Assembly (NCBI GenBank): GCA_003519585.1
Contig: DOWL01000077.1
Location: 1-13,781 of the forward strand
Direction: 5' to 3'
DNA length: 13,781 nucleotides
Source of the DNA: Nocardioides sp.
Lineage (GTDB): Bacteria > Actinomycetota > Actinomycetes > Propionibacteriales > Nocardioidaceae
Each line of letters opens with the position of its first letter. Position 1 is the first letter of the stretch. Shown here piece by piece: positions 1 through 7,275 of this stretch. The position numbers were made by a program, and so were the translations under genes. The notes beneath the pieces were generated by a model, which had not been told where the DNA came from, ran no database searches, and was given only the letters and a program-made list of their open reading frames with translations.

Positions 1-1403
<1,403 letters not shown>

Positions 1404-1639
1404 CAGGGGCTCCTCGGACGTGCGTGGACCGGATCCGATCCGGATACCGGGATGTAACCGAATCTACTCACGACACGCCGAAGCACCAGGAAGGCACGCC
1501 TGTGGGGGCACGGTCTAGGTTGGCGAGAAATGCACCACAGTGCGAGGAACCCCGCGTGAATCGCACGACAGAGCACGGGCTTCACCGTTCGCACCACACG
1601 GAGGCCGCTTGGAGCACACACTGTCCAGGAGGGGATTCC

Positions 1640-1756
1640 GTGGAGAATCGGATACCAAGTCGTGGTTGGATTGTGATGTCTAGGGGGAGGCGTATCCGGG
1701 GAATCTTTGGAGACCCTGTCTACGTTGCACCAACGACACGAAGACATGAGAAATGA
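1640..1756 (+). CDS. Possible short upstream ORF (38 aa) before DUF7455 gene
   Basis: A GTG-started ORF preceded by a perfect AGGAGG at 1627-1632 with 7 nt spacing, the best ribosome binding site in this part of the window. The product is basic and Arg-rich, with no recognised domain. Its TGA ends 7 nt before the GTG start of the DUF7455 gene, so it could act as a translated leader peptide. Against this, a promoter-like sequence for the DUF7455 gene lies inside it, so many transcripts would lack its start. Treat as a candidate. Confidence 0.3.
   Translation: MENRIPSRGWIVMSRGRRIRGIFGDPVYVAPTTRRHEK
1700..1726 (+). promoter_or_regulatory. Candidate SigR/SigH-type promoter for DUF7455 gene
   Basis: GGAAT at 1700-1704 within GGGGAAT, followed after 19 nt by GTT at 1724-1726 within TACGTT. 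The actinobacterial SigR/SigH (oxidative or thiol stress) consensus is GGAAT, about 18 nt, GTT, so this is a fair match with one extra spacer base. TACGTT (1721-1726) also fits a housekeeping -10, but there is no TTGACA-like -35 at the right distance. Transcription would start near 1733 and give a leader of about 30 nt. Confidence 0.35.
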
Positions 1757-1763
1757 GGCCGTC

Positions 1764-1994
1764 GTGAACACTGCAGTCGCACCCAGCTCTCCGCTGACCG
1801 CAGCGGACCGCTGCGACCGTTGCGGGGCCCAGGCCTACCTGCGCGTGGAGCTCCAATCCGGGGGCGAGCTCCTCTTCTGCGCTCACCACGCTCGCGAGCA
1901 TGGTGACAAGCTCAAGGAGATCGCCGCCACCGTCGTCGACGAGACCGACAAGCTGCACGGCACGCCTGCCTCGTCGCCCGAGGGAGAGCGCTGA
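1764..1994 (+). CDS. DUF7455 small zinc-finger-like protein
   Basis: A 76-residue protein of the actinobacterial DUF7455 family, of unknown function. The core LTAADRCDRCGAQAYLRVE with GGELLFCAHH is characteristic. Cys17, Cys20, Cys39 and His42 form a likely zinc-binding C-x2-C...C-x2-H site. I chose GTG at 1764 because GAGG (1755-1758) lies 5 nt upstream and the family core begins soon after; an in-frame ATG at 1746 would add six residues. It is divergent from the topoisomerase gene and followed by a strong hairpin, so probably monocistronic. Family call is firm, role unknown. Confidence 0.88.
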   Translation: MNTAVAPSSPLTAADRCDRCGAQAYLRVELQSGGELLFCAHHAREHGDKLKEIAATVVDETDKLHGTPASSPEGER

Positions 1995-2014
1995 CCCGCA
2001 CGCACCCGCGCACA

Positions 2015-2050
2015 CGAGGGCCCCGGATCCACTCGGATCCGGGGCCCTCG
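2015..2050 (+). terminator. Strong hairpin terminator after DUF7455 gene
   Basis: A perfect 16-bp stem (2015-2030 with 2035-2050) and a 4-base loop ACTC, starting 20 bases after the DUF7455 stop. There is no T tract, so it is the tail-less, very GC-rich type common in actinobacteria. Confidence 0.85.
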
Positions 2051-2093
2051 CCGCGTCCACGACCCGTCGGGACCGTGTGAGAGAGTCCGCTCC

Positions 2094-2570
2094 ATGTCGG
2101 GCGTCGAACTGCTGGTCGCGCTGGCCATCGCCGTCGGCCTGGTCGGCATCCTGGTCCCGATCCTCCCCGGCTCGATCCTGATCCTCGGCGCGCTGCTGGT
2201 CTGGGCGTGGTACGTCGGCGGGGTCACTGCCTGGGCGGTCTTCGCGGTCGCCGGTGTGATCCTCGTCGCAGGCGCGGTGGTGAAGTACCTCGTCCCCAAC
2301 CGGCGGCTCAAGGAGGTCGGCGTCCCCGCATCCACCCAGTGGGTGGGCGCTGCACTCGGCATCGTGGGCTTCTTCGTCGTCCCCGTGATCGGGCTGTTCA
2401 TCGGCTTCGTGCTCGGGGTCTACCTCGCGGAGGTACGCCGCGTCGGCACGAAGGCGGCGTGGCCCTCGACCAAGCACGCGCTGCGCGCGGTCGGGCTCAG
2501 CATCTTCATCGAACTGGTCGCCGCGATGGCTGCGACCTTCGTCTGGGTCGCCGGGGTCTTGGCCACGTGA
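2094..2570 (+). CDS. DUF456 family integral membrane protein
   Basis: A 158-residue membrane protein of the DUF456 family, function unknown. Hydrophobic segments lie at about residues 4-39 (long, broken by the conserved VPILPGSILI stretch), 44-63, 84-112 and 133-156. The loop between the second and third is basic (VPNRRLKEVG), suggesting a cytoplasmic side. The glycine-rich GLFIGFVLGVYLAE stretch is typical of the family. The ribosome binding site before the ATG is weak. Its TGA overlaps the GTG of the next gene by 4 bases, so it is translationally coupled to the transporter gene. Confidence 0.88.
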   Translation: MSGVELLVALAIAVGLVGILVPILPGSILILGALLVWAWYVGGVTAWAVFAVAGVILVAGAVVKYLVPNRRLKEVGVPASTQWVGAALGIVGFFVVPVIGLFIGFVLGVYLAEVRRVGTKAAWPSTKHALRAVGLSIFIELVAAMAATFVWVAGVLAT

Positions 2571-3406
2571 CCGTCCTGCTCTCCCTGATGGCGGCGGCGG
2601 CGTACGGTCTCAGCGACTTCAACGGCGGCTGGTTCGCCAAGCGCGGCGGGCCTTGGGCCGTCTCGTTGCTGGCCCAGGTGTCCGCGACCGTCGTGGTCCT
2701 GTTGGTCGCGCTGGTGGACGGCGGCGACCCCACCCGCTCCGACCTGCTCTGGGCCGTGGTCGCCGGTGTCGGCAACGGCTTCGGGACCGCATTCCTCTAC
2801 CGCGGCCTGGCGTCGGGCCGGATGGGTGTCGTGGCTCCGGTCTCCGGCGTCGGCGCGGTGGTCGTCCCCGTGGCCGCGGGCGTCCTGACCGGCGAGCGGC
2901 CGGGCGCCCTGGTCTGGACCGGCGTGCTGCTGGCCCTGCCCGCCATCTGGCTGGTCTCGCGAGAGCCGACGACGGCCGTGGATGGTGCGCCGCCGCGCGG
3001 CTCAGGCGTCCTCGACGGGATCCTGGCGGGACTCGGCTTCGGTGCGCTGTTCGCGGCCCTCGCCCAGATCCCCGAGGAGGCCGGCTTCCTGCCGCTGGCG
3101 GTCAGCGTCGCCGTGGCCAGCGCCACGATCATCCTGGTGGCGATCGTGTTGCGGCAGGACTGGGTCCCGCGCTCGGGGTGGGCCTTCGGCGGCGCGATCA
3201 GCGGCGTGCTGGGGGCGCTGGCCACCGGCCTGTTCCAGGTCGCGTCCTACCACGGCTACCTCAGCGTCGCCGCGGTGATCACCTCGCTCTACCCCGCCTT
3301 CACGGTGCTTCTCGCGGCCTTGGTGCTGCGCGAACGGGTGCACGCCGCCCAAGGCGTCGGGCTGGCCATGTGCGCAACAGCGGTCGCCCTGGTGGCGGCC
3401 GGATAG
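2567..3406 (+). CDS. EamA/DMT-family membrane transporter
   Basis: A 279-residue polytopic protein that reads as two repeats of about five transmembrane helices, the normal layout of EamA (drug/metabolite transporter superfamily) permeases. First-repeat features include AAAAYGLSDFNGGWFAKRG and FLYRGLASGRMGVVAPVSG; the second repeat ends with SLYPAFTVLLAALVLRERVH, a classic EamA signature. The substrate cannot be predicted. The GTG start overlaps the DUF456 stop (GTGA), which fixes the start and indicates co-translation. Confidence 0.9.
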   Translation: MTVLLSLMAAAAYGLSDFNGGWFAKRGGPWAVSLLAQVSATVVVLLVALVDGGDPTRSDLLWAVVAGVGNGFGTAFLYRGLASGRMGVVAPVSGVGAVVVPVAAGVLTGERPGALVWTGVLLALPAIWLVSREPTTAVDGAPPRGSGVLDGILAGLGFGALFAALAQIPEEAGFLPLAVSVAVASATIILVAIVLRQDWVPRSGWAFGGAISGVLGALATGLFQVASYHGYLSVAAVITSLYPAFTVLLAALVLRERVHAAQGVGLAMCATAVALVAAG

Positions 3407-3429
3407 CTCGGTCTGCCGCCCGTGGCCGG

Positions 3430-3488
3430 TAGTCCCTGACAGTTGCGTCCGCGACACGCCGTACGGCGATCCAAGCCGTCTGGGACTA
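3430..3488. terminator. Possible bidirectional terminator between convergent genes
   Basis: The region between the transporter stop (3406) and the ArsR stop (3495) has an outer 7-bp inverted repeat, TAGTCCC (3430-3436) with GGGACTA (3482-3488). Inside it is a perfect 12-base palindrome, CGCCGTACGGCG (3457-3468). It is well placed for a shared terminator, but the loop is long. Confidence 0.3.
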
Positions 3489-3494
3489 TCCCGA

Positions 3495-3815
3495 TCAGGG
3501 GCCCTCTGCGAGCCGCTTGATCCGCGCCAACCGGTGGTCCCAGGCCCGGCCGATCCGCTCGAGCTCGCGGGCTACGTCACTGAGCCGCCCACCCAGGGCG
3601 CGATAGACCAGCTCCCGCCCCCGCCGCTCTGACTCGACCAGGCCGGCACCGTCGAGCACCTCGAGGTGCTTGACGATCGCCTGGCGGCTGATCGGCAGCT
3701 CGCGCGCGAGCGCCGAGGCGGACGCCGGCGTCTCCCCCAGCCGGGCCAGGATCGCCCAGCGGGTGTCGTCGCCGAGGGCGGCGAACACGGGGGTCAGCGT
3801 CTCGGTGGCGCTCAC
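3495..3815 (-). CDS. ArsR-family winged-helix repressor without cysteines (SdpR-like)
   Basis: A 106-residue ArsR-type regulator. The opening (PVFAALGDDTRWAILARL), the recognition region PISRQAIVKHLEVLDGAGLV (about residues 41-60) and the wing ESERRGRELVYRA (61-73) are typical. It contains no cysteine, so the classic metal-sensing site is absent. This fits the SdpR-like subgroup that travels with SRPBCC/AHSA1 proteins. Its GTG start overlaps the stop of the upstream SRPBCC gene by 4 bases, so it is the second gene of that operon. It is the obvious candidate to bind the paired palindromes in front of the operon (autoregulation, inferred). The inducing signal is unknown. Confidence 0.9.
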   Translation of the reverse strand: MSATETLTPVFAALGDDTRWAILARLGETPASASALARELPISRQAIVKHLEVLDGAGLVESERRGRELVYRALGGRLSDVARELERIGRAWDHRLARIKRLAEGP

Positions 3816-4264
3816 GCGGCGCTGCTGGCGCCGAGGACGAAGCGGCGGGCCGCCGCAAGCTCCATCTCCCAGCCCTCGGAGTTGCCCTCGTAGTGCTTGC
3901 GCAGCGCGTCGGCGTCCTTGCCGAGGCCGGCCAGCCCACTCTCGACGACTCGGAGCGTCACTCCCCCGGGTCGGTCCTCGACCCAGAACTCCACCAGCGT
4001 GCCGGCGTCGTCAGCCTCGATCCAGCGCCACGAGATGTAGCGCGGCGGCTCGCTCGCCCGCCGTACCAACCGGAATTCGCCCCACTTCTCGTGCACCACG
4101 ACCGCAGTGACGTCGTCTTCCCACCGGATCACCGGGTCCGGCTCGACGTCGTGCTCGTTGATCCACCACCCCGGTCGCTCCAGGAGCGACCACACCTTCT
4201 CCGCGGTGGCGTCGATCTCGATGCTGCGCTCGATGCGGTCGAGCTCCTGGTCGGTCTGGCTCAT
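3812..4264 (-). CDS. SRPBCC (AHSA1-like) domain protein
   Basis: A 150-residue START-like fold protein of the SRPBCC/AHSA1 group, which has a hydrophobic ligand pocket. Visible signs are IERSIEIDATAEKVWSLLE (residues 11-29), the WW region near 33, EPPRYISWRW (72-81), TLVEFWVED (89-97) and the C-terminal helix containing EGWEMELAAARRFV. The start is ATG at 4264 with AAAGGA about 6 nt upstream; a longer frame to 4351 would run through the operators and lacks family similarity. First gene of a two-gene operon with the ArsR regulator; ligand unknown. Confidence 0.87.
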   Translation of the reverse strand: MSQTDQELDRIERSIEIDATAEKVWSLLERPGWWINEHDVEPDPVIRWEDDVTAVVVHEKWGEFRLVRRASEPPRYISWRWIEADDAGTLVEFWVEDRPGGVTLRVVESGLAGLGKDADALRKHYEGNSEGWEMELAAARRFVLGASSAA

Positions 4265-4283
4265 TCCGGTCCTTTCGTCGAGT

Positions 4284-4301
4284 TGCAACACAACAGTTGC
4301 A
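4284..4301. promoter_or_regulatory. Operator 1 of the SRPBCC-ArsR operon
   Basis: Perfect inverted repeat TGCAAC-N6-GTTGCA, centred about 28 bp upstream of the SRPBCC start. The half-site and 6-base spacer are the same as in the palindrome at 4317-4336. The 12-2-12-like size suits a dimeric winged-helix ArsR protein; binding by the downstream regulator is inferred. Confidence 0.65.
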
Positions 4302-4316
4302 TATCGCTCGTCGGGA

Positions 4317-4336
4317 TTGCAACCCCTGTGTTGCAA
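4317..4336. promoter_or_regulatory. Operator 2 of the SRPBCC-ArsR operon
   Basis: Perfect inverted repeat TTGCAAC-N6-GTTGCAA, one base longer per arm than operator 1. The two centres are 34 bp apart, near three helical turns, which would put two dimers on about the same face of the DNA. A TTGACG (4351..4346, minus strand) just upstream could be a -35 element, although no clear -10 pairs with it. Confidence 0.65.
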
Positions 4337-4374
4337 CTCCTCTATCGTCAACGAAACCTTCGACGACGCTGAAT

Positions 4375-4391
4375 CCGCTCACGGAGAGCGG
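4375..4391. repeat. Small inverted repeat in divergent promoter region
   Basis: CCGCTC-ACGGA-GAGCGG, a 6-bp perfect inverted repeat between the SRPBCC operon and the small membrane ORF. It may be another operator or a chance palindrome. Confidence 0.25.
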
Positions 4392-4423
4392 CCCATCTCG
4401 TATCAAAATGAAGTAATTCGATT

Positions 4424-4429
4424 TACAAT
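4424..4429 (+). promoter_or_regulatory. -10 element of a leaderless promoter
   Basis: TACAAT, in a locally AT-rich stretch, ends 6 nt before the ATG at 4436. That is where transcription would start, implying a leaderless message. No convincing -35 is seen around 4401-4406 (TATCAA). Confidence 0.5.
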
Positions 4430-4435
4430 AGCGAG

Positions 4436-4546
4436 ATGCTGCAGGGGACGGTCCTGGCGCTCGGCCTGGCCGCCTGGGCGATCGCCACGATCGTCCTGGT
4501 CGGTGAGGGCTGGCGAAGCCTTGCGTCCCGGTTCCGACATCGGTAG
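4436..4546 (+). CDS. Small single-pass membrane protein (36 aa), leaderless
   Basis: ATG to TAG gives a 36-residue product with one hydrophobic helix (about residues 4-22, VLALGLAAWAIATIVLVG) and a basic tail (GWRSLASRFRHR). This is positive-inside with the C-terminus in the cytoplasm. There is no Shine-Dalgarno, but TACAAT sits 6 nt upstream, matching leaderless expression as is common in actinobacteria. It is divergent from the SRPBCC operon and converges on the secreted-protein gene. No family recognised; function unknown. Confidence 0.5.
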   Translation: MLQGTVLALGLAAWAIATIVLVGEGWRSLASRFRHR

Positions 4547-4568
4547 CACGGTCGTCGTCGTGACGTGC
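4546..4568. terminator. Possible terminator between convergent genes
   Basis: GCACG-g-TC pairs with GACGTGC around an 8-base loop (7 bp with one bulged G). It lies just after the small membrane ORF and before the stop of the opposing secreted-protein gene. Confidence 0.3.
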
Positions 4569-4576
4569 GATCACAC

Positions 4577-5257
4577 TCAGGTGTTGTCGAGGTAGCCGCC
4601 TGTCTCGACCCAGCCGGCTCGAGGCTGGCATCGCCGCGCCTGGGTGATGCAGACATACGCCTCGATGTTGTCGGGCGTCGAGATCGTGGTGGCGAGCAGG
4701 GCGCCGGAGCTATACCAGGCGAACACCCACTTGACCCGCCAGTACCCACGGGCCACGGGGTTCGGGCGCAGGTCGGCGCTGTTGAACACCACCCCGATCT
4801 GAGCGGCTCCGATGACGCCGTACAGGCGATCTGTGGCCGCCACGATGACCCATTCCGAGCCTGACCACTGCTCCAAGAGGTACTTGGCCTGCACCTCCTG
4901 CACCCCGGAGGACGCCGGGCTGCGGTAGGCGGTCGGTCCGGTGGCCGAGATGAAGCTCAACGTCGTCTTGCCGGGGATGATCACGCCGGCGACGTCGCCC
5001 AGATCCGCGACCTGTACGACGGGCAGAGAGACGGCGCCGGGCTGGCCCTCGATCTGGGAGTCCGCCAACCCGGAGCGAGGTGCAGGTTCGGCCGGAGTCG
5101 GGGGCGTACCAGCAGGCTCGAGCTCCGCCGTCCCCACGAGGTCATCGGCCGGTACGGCGGCCAGGGCCCGGCGTGCGTCGCCACTGCTCTCGACGCCGAC
5201 CGCGGCGAGCGCGAGGAGCGCGCACATCAAGCCGCCCGTGACCGCCCAGACCCGCAT
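4577..5257 (-). CDS. Secreted protein of unknown function
   Basis: A 226-residue protein with an N-terminal signal-peptide-like segment (MRVWAVTGGLMCALLALAAVG). A low-complexity Pro/Ala/Glu-rich linker follows (about residues 45-65), then a C-terminal domain of about 150 residues rich in beta-type stretches, for example KYLLEQWSGSEWVIVAA and GYWRVKWVFAWYSSG. Cys203 and Cys210 near the C-terminus could form a disulfide outside the cell. The start is ATG at 5257 with GGGGAGG about 6 nt upstream; the longer frame to 5539 has no family likeness. I do not recognise a named domain. Confidence 0.75.
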   Translation of the reverse strand: MRVWAVTGGLMCALLALAAVGVESSGDARRALAAVPADDLVGTAELEPAGTPPTPAEPAPRSGLADSQIEGQPGAVSLPVVQVADLGDVAGVIIPGKTTLSFISATGPTAYRSPASSGVQEVQAKYLLEQWSGSEWVIVAATDRLYGVIGAAQIGVVFNSADLRPNPVARGYWRVKWVFAWYSSGALLATTISTPDNIEAYVCITQARRCQPRAGWVETGGYLDNT

Positions 5258-5407
5258 CGTGTGCCTCCCCAAAGTCGTGACGCTAGTACGGGTGAGCGGT
5301 CCTAGGACAGCGCGATGGGTGCGAAATCTGCACGAGCCCCGTTCATCAGTGTCACACCACCCGGCGACCGAGGTCGGAATACTTCCTGACGTGAAGCGCG
5401 TGCTCGG

Positions 5408-5554
5408 TTGGGCGTCTGCGGTGGCCGCAACCGCCGTCTGGCCCCCGCCGAACTCGGAGAGCAGTTGTCCTGGTTCTTGGAGGTGCTCGACTTCCCCGGT
5501 GCTGACGTCGACGAAGCGATCAAGGCCATGGAGAAGCACTTCGACTTCGACTAA
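5408..5554 (+). pseudogene. Orphan C-terminal gene remnant
   Basis: A frame open from a TGA at 5387-5389 to TAA at 5552-5554 that reads like the natural end of a protein: LAPAELGEQLSWFLEVLDF, then PGADVDEAIKAMEKHFDFD. The amphipathic, acidic tail and codon choice look coding, but the only early starts are a TTG at 5408 without a ribosome binding site. I do not recognise the family. It may be the 3' end of a gene broken by recombination or integration. Confidence 0.35.
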
Positions 5555-5710
5555 CTCATCTCGTCAACGAGGACGCCGCCCGCGGTCGCCATGGCCTCGT
5601 GCATTGGGCGGATCTGGTCTGCGACGATCCCACCCTCACCGCCTCCGGTGCGCGCCGCGGAGAGTCGCCTCGACGGTCTCAGTCCAGGTAGTCGCGCACT
5701 AGGGACGCAT

Positions 5711-5759
5711 GAGCGCTGTGCGGTTGAGCGTGACGAACGTGCAGGTGAGGAGCGCTGTG
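5711..5759. repeat. Direct repeat GAGCGCTGTG upstream of DUF6907 operon
   Basis: Two exact 10-base copies, 5711-5720 and 5750-5759, 39 bp apart start to start. Each contains the palindrome AGCGCT. They sit upstream of the first gene of the operon and could be regulator sites. Confidence 0.3.
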
Positions 5760-5792
5760 GGGCGCAATATCCCCGACTGAGGGAGAACCGCA

Positions 5793-6062
5793 GTGACCAC
5801 AGCAACGCTGATCAAGTGCCCGTCATGGTGCCAGGGCTCCATGGCCGAGCATCAGTGGGAAGCAGACCACGGCTACCCGATCGACCACTTCATCCACATC
5901 GCCACTCCGGACCGCACTCCCGGCGTCGGCGTTGAGATGCGCATCAACGAGGACGGCAGCACGCAGACCGTCATCGGCGTTGAGGACGACTACTACGACA
6001 TCGACATGGCGGAGCGCACGGCGCTGGCGATGCTCGAGGCGGTCAAGGTGGCGAGGGCATGA
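5793..6062 (+). CDS. DUF6907-like small protein (CPSWC motif)
   Basis: An 89-residue protein with the N-terminal motif CPSWCQGS and downstream histidines (EHQW, DHFIHIA). It resembles the DUF6907 family found in actinobacterial chromosomes and mobile elements; function unknown. It is a shorter, diverged relative of the proteins at 6059 and 7272. Its C-terminal helix (DMAERTALAMLEAVKVARA) stands where the others have their Leu/Ala-rich helix. The start is GTG at 5793 with GAGGGAGA about 8 nt upstream. The stop overlaps the next ATG (ATGA), so it opens a coupled operon. Confidence 0.7.
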   Translation: MTTATLIKCPSWCQGSMAEHQWEADHGYPIDHFIHIATPDRTPGVGVEMRINEDGSTQTVIGVEDDYYDIDMAERTALAMLEAVKVARA

Positions 6063-6412
6063 CCATCTCGACCACTGAGCGCACCACCGAGAACATCTGC
6101 CCGCCGTGGTGCATGGGCCACGTTGGCACGGGCTACGAGCGCGACTGGGCCGAGGGAACCAAGGTGCGCCCGGTCCCTTCCGACTCACCGTTCGCGGGAA
6201 CACGCATCTTCCGCGACCACTGCGACCACGGCGTCCTCGTGGACAACGTCAACGTCATGCTCGTGCAGCGCGAGAACCAAGGCGGCTACCTTGAGCCGTC
6301 CGTCGTTGCCGTGTCCTTGGACCTGGACTCGACGGACCTGACGCCCGCTCAGGCGCGTGAGATAGCGGCAGCGCTGATCTCTGCGGCCGAGCAGGCGGAG
6401 GCGAGAGCATGA
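6059..6412 (+). CDS. DUF6907 domain protein
   Basis: A 117-residue protein with ICPPWCMGH (residues 13-21), a possible metal-binding Cys-Cys-His cluster, a central beta-rich part (VNVMLVQREN, SVVAVSLDLD), and the family's C-terminal helix DLTPAQAREIAAALISAAEQ. Both ends overlap neighbours by ATGA, so its place in the operon fixes the start. Function is unknown for the family. Confidence 0.8.
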   Translation: MTISTTERTTENICPPWCMGHVGTGYERDWAEGTKVRPVPSDSPFAGTRIFRDHCDHGVLVDNVNVMLVQRENQGGYLEPSVVAVSLDLDSTDLTPAQAREIAAALISAAEQAEARA

Positions 6413-6894
6413 CCACCGAAGAGGCTCCGTCGCCGATGCTGACGCTCCCGACCGTGTTGCAACGGGCGGAGTACTTGGCCGCCGAGGTCGAGCTGGACGT
6501 CAACTACGACCCAAACCTCGACTCCCACGGCGAGGTGCTCGCACTGCTGGCTCAAGCTGAGGACAGCGACGGCGGCGCCCGCGAGTTCGTGCTCTTGCCA
6601 CCCGGCATCGACGACGACCTCAAGGCCGCTGGCATCGTGTTCACGGTCGCGCTGTTGGCGCTCATCCGGGAGTACGGCGAGCCTGTCGTCGAGGCATGGA
6701 AGTGTCGCGAGGAAGGTGCGGGCGGGGACTTCATCGCGGTCAGTCGGAACCGCCTGCCGTTGCCGAACCCGGCGAAGGGGCCGGGGCACCTCGCGGCGCT
6801 GATGGGCTACCGGATGGGTCTTCTGGAGCCCGCGATATTCGAGCTGATGGGCGCACGGTGCGCGCTCGACGTGAGTGACGAGCTGGAGACCTGA
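6409..6894 (+). CDS. Hypothetical protein (161 aa), third gene of DUF6907 operon
   Basis: A soluble, acidic protein with no recognised domain. It begins MTTEEAPSPMLTLPTVLQRA and has a helical, hydrophobic middle (KAAGIVFTVALLALIREYGE) and a second helical part near the C-terminus (GHLAALMGYRMGLLEPAIFE). No transmembrane segment is evident. Its ATG overlaps the previous stop (ATGA), and a strong hairpin follows 27 bases after its stop, so it ends the operon. Confidence 0.7.
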   Translation: MTTEEAPSPMLTLPTVLQRAEYLAAEVELDVNYDPNLDSHGEVLALLAQAEDSDGGAREFVLLPPGIDDDLKAAGIVFTVALLALIREYGEPVVEAWKCREEGAGGDFIAVSRNRLPLPNPAKGPGHLAALMGYRMGLLEPAIFELMGARCALDVSDELET

Positions 6895-6920
6895 ATCGGC
6901 AAGAGTCCGAATCACCCGAA

Positions 6921-6949
6921 CGCCCTCCGCAGAGCTAGTGCGGAGGGCG
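6921..6949 (+). terminator. Rho-independent-type terminator of DUF6907 operon
   Basis: A perfect 11-bp stem CGCCCTCCGCA (6921-6931) with TGCGGAGGGCG (6939-6949), 7-base loop, followed by a T-rich CTCTGTTCTG. It closes the 5793-6894 operon. Confidence 0.85.
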
Positions 6950-6975
6950 CTCTGTTCTGCGCGACACTCTCACCC

Positions 6976-7275
6976 GTGCAACTCAGAGCAGTGCAGCGAC
7001 GGATCCTGGAGCGCCTGGCGGCACTGCCTCCCCCGCACCCAGCGGTCGTGCGGGTAGCTGGGCGACAGGGCTGGCTCGTGGATGAGCGGGCGCGCTCGTC
7101 GCGTCTGGCCGCGTGGGTGTACGACACGAGTGAGCCGAACGAGAGTCAGCTTCGGGTGACGAGGCTGGGCCTCGACACGCTCGTTGAGCAGGGTCTGATC
7201 GAGCGCCTGGACCGCGGCAGCGCCGGCTACGGCTATCGACTGGTCCCGGATGGCGCGGCGAGTATGTGTCCGTGA
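6976..7275 (+). CDS. Hypothetical protein with winged-helix-like features
   Basis: A 99-residue protein. The N-terminal helix MQLRAVQRRILERLAALP, the region ESQLRVTRLGLDTLVEQGLI and the following hairpin-like ERLDRGSAGYGYRLVPDG resemble a winged-helix DNA-binding fold, but this is not a firm family match. The start GTG at 6976 lies right after the hairpin of the preceding operon and has no Shine-Dalgarno; GTG at 6991 is an alternative. The stop overlaps the next gene's GTG, so the two are coupled. Confidence 0.6.
   Translation: MQLRAVQRRILERLAALPPPHPAVVRVAGRQGWLVDERARSSRLAAWVYDTSEPNESQLRVTRLGLDTLVEQGLIERLDRGSAGYGYRLVPDGAASMCP

Larger units (their letters stand above)
1404..1763. other. Divergent intergenic region between topoisomerase and DUF7455 genes
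   Basis: This 360-base stretch holds the promoters of two divergent genes. On the minus strand TAGATT (1466..1461) fits a -10 hexamer for the topoisomerase gene, but I see no good -35. On the plus strand there is an alternative-sigma-like promoter (1700-1726) and a 38-codon ORF with a perfect Shine-Dalgarno (1640-1756), listed separately. No RNA gene was recognised. Confidence 0.5.
5258..5792. other. Gene-poor junction between host-like and mobile DNA
   Basis: No intact gene is supported here. It holds a perfect palindrome GTCCTAGGAC (5299-5308), a coding-looking 3' remnant (5408-5554), and a direct repeat GAGCGCTGTG (5711-5720 and 5750-5759) just before the DUF6907 operon. Gene content changes from chromosomal to mobile across this stretch, so the left boundary of the element probably lies here. 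No tRNA gene was seen. Confidence 0.45.

Noticed and set aside
5299..5308. Palindrome GTCCTAGGAC as an attachment core
   Set aside because: Only ten bases, no second copy seen, and it sits in the promoter area of the secreted-protein gene; no evidence links it to recombination.
4577..5539. Extended N-terminus for the secreted protein (start at 5539)
   Set aside because: The ATG at 5257 has a strong ribosome binding site and begins a signal peptide; the extra 94 residues are not protein-like and run antisense to the 5408-5554 frame.
5551..5805. Minus-strand 84-aa frame
   Set aside because: Arg/Ser-rich first half typical of a shadow frame, no ribosome binding site, and it spans the promoter region of the DUF6907 operon.
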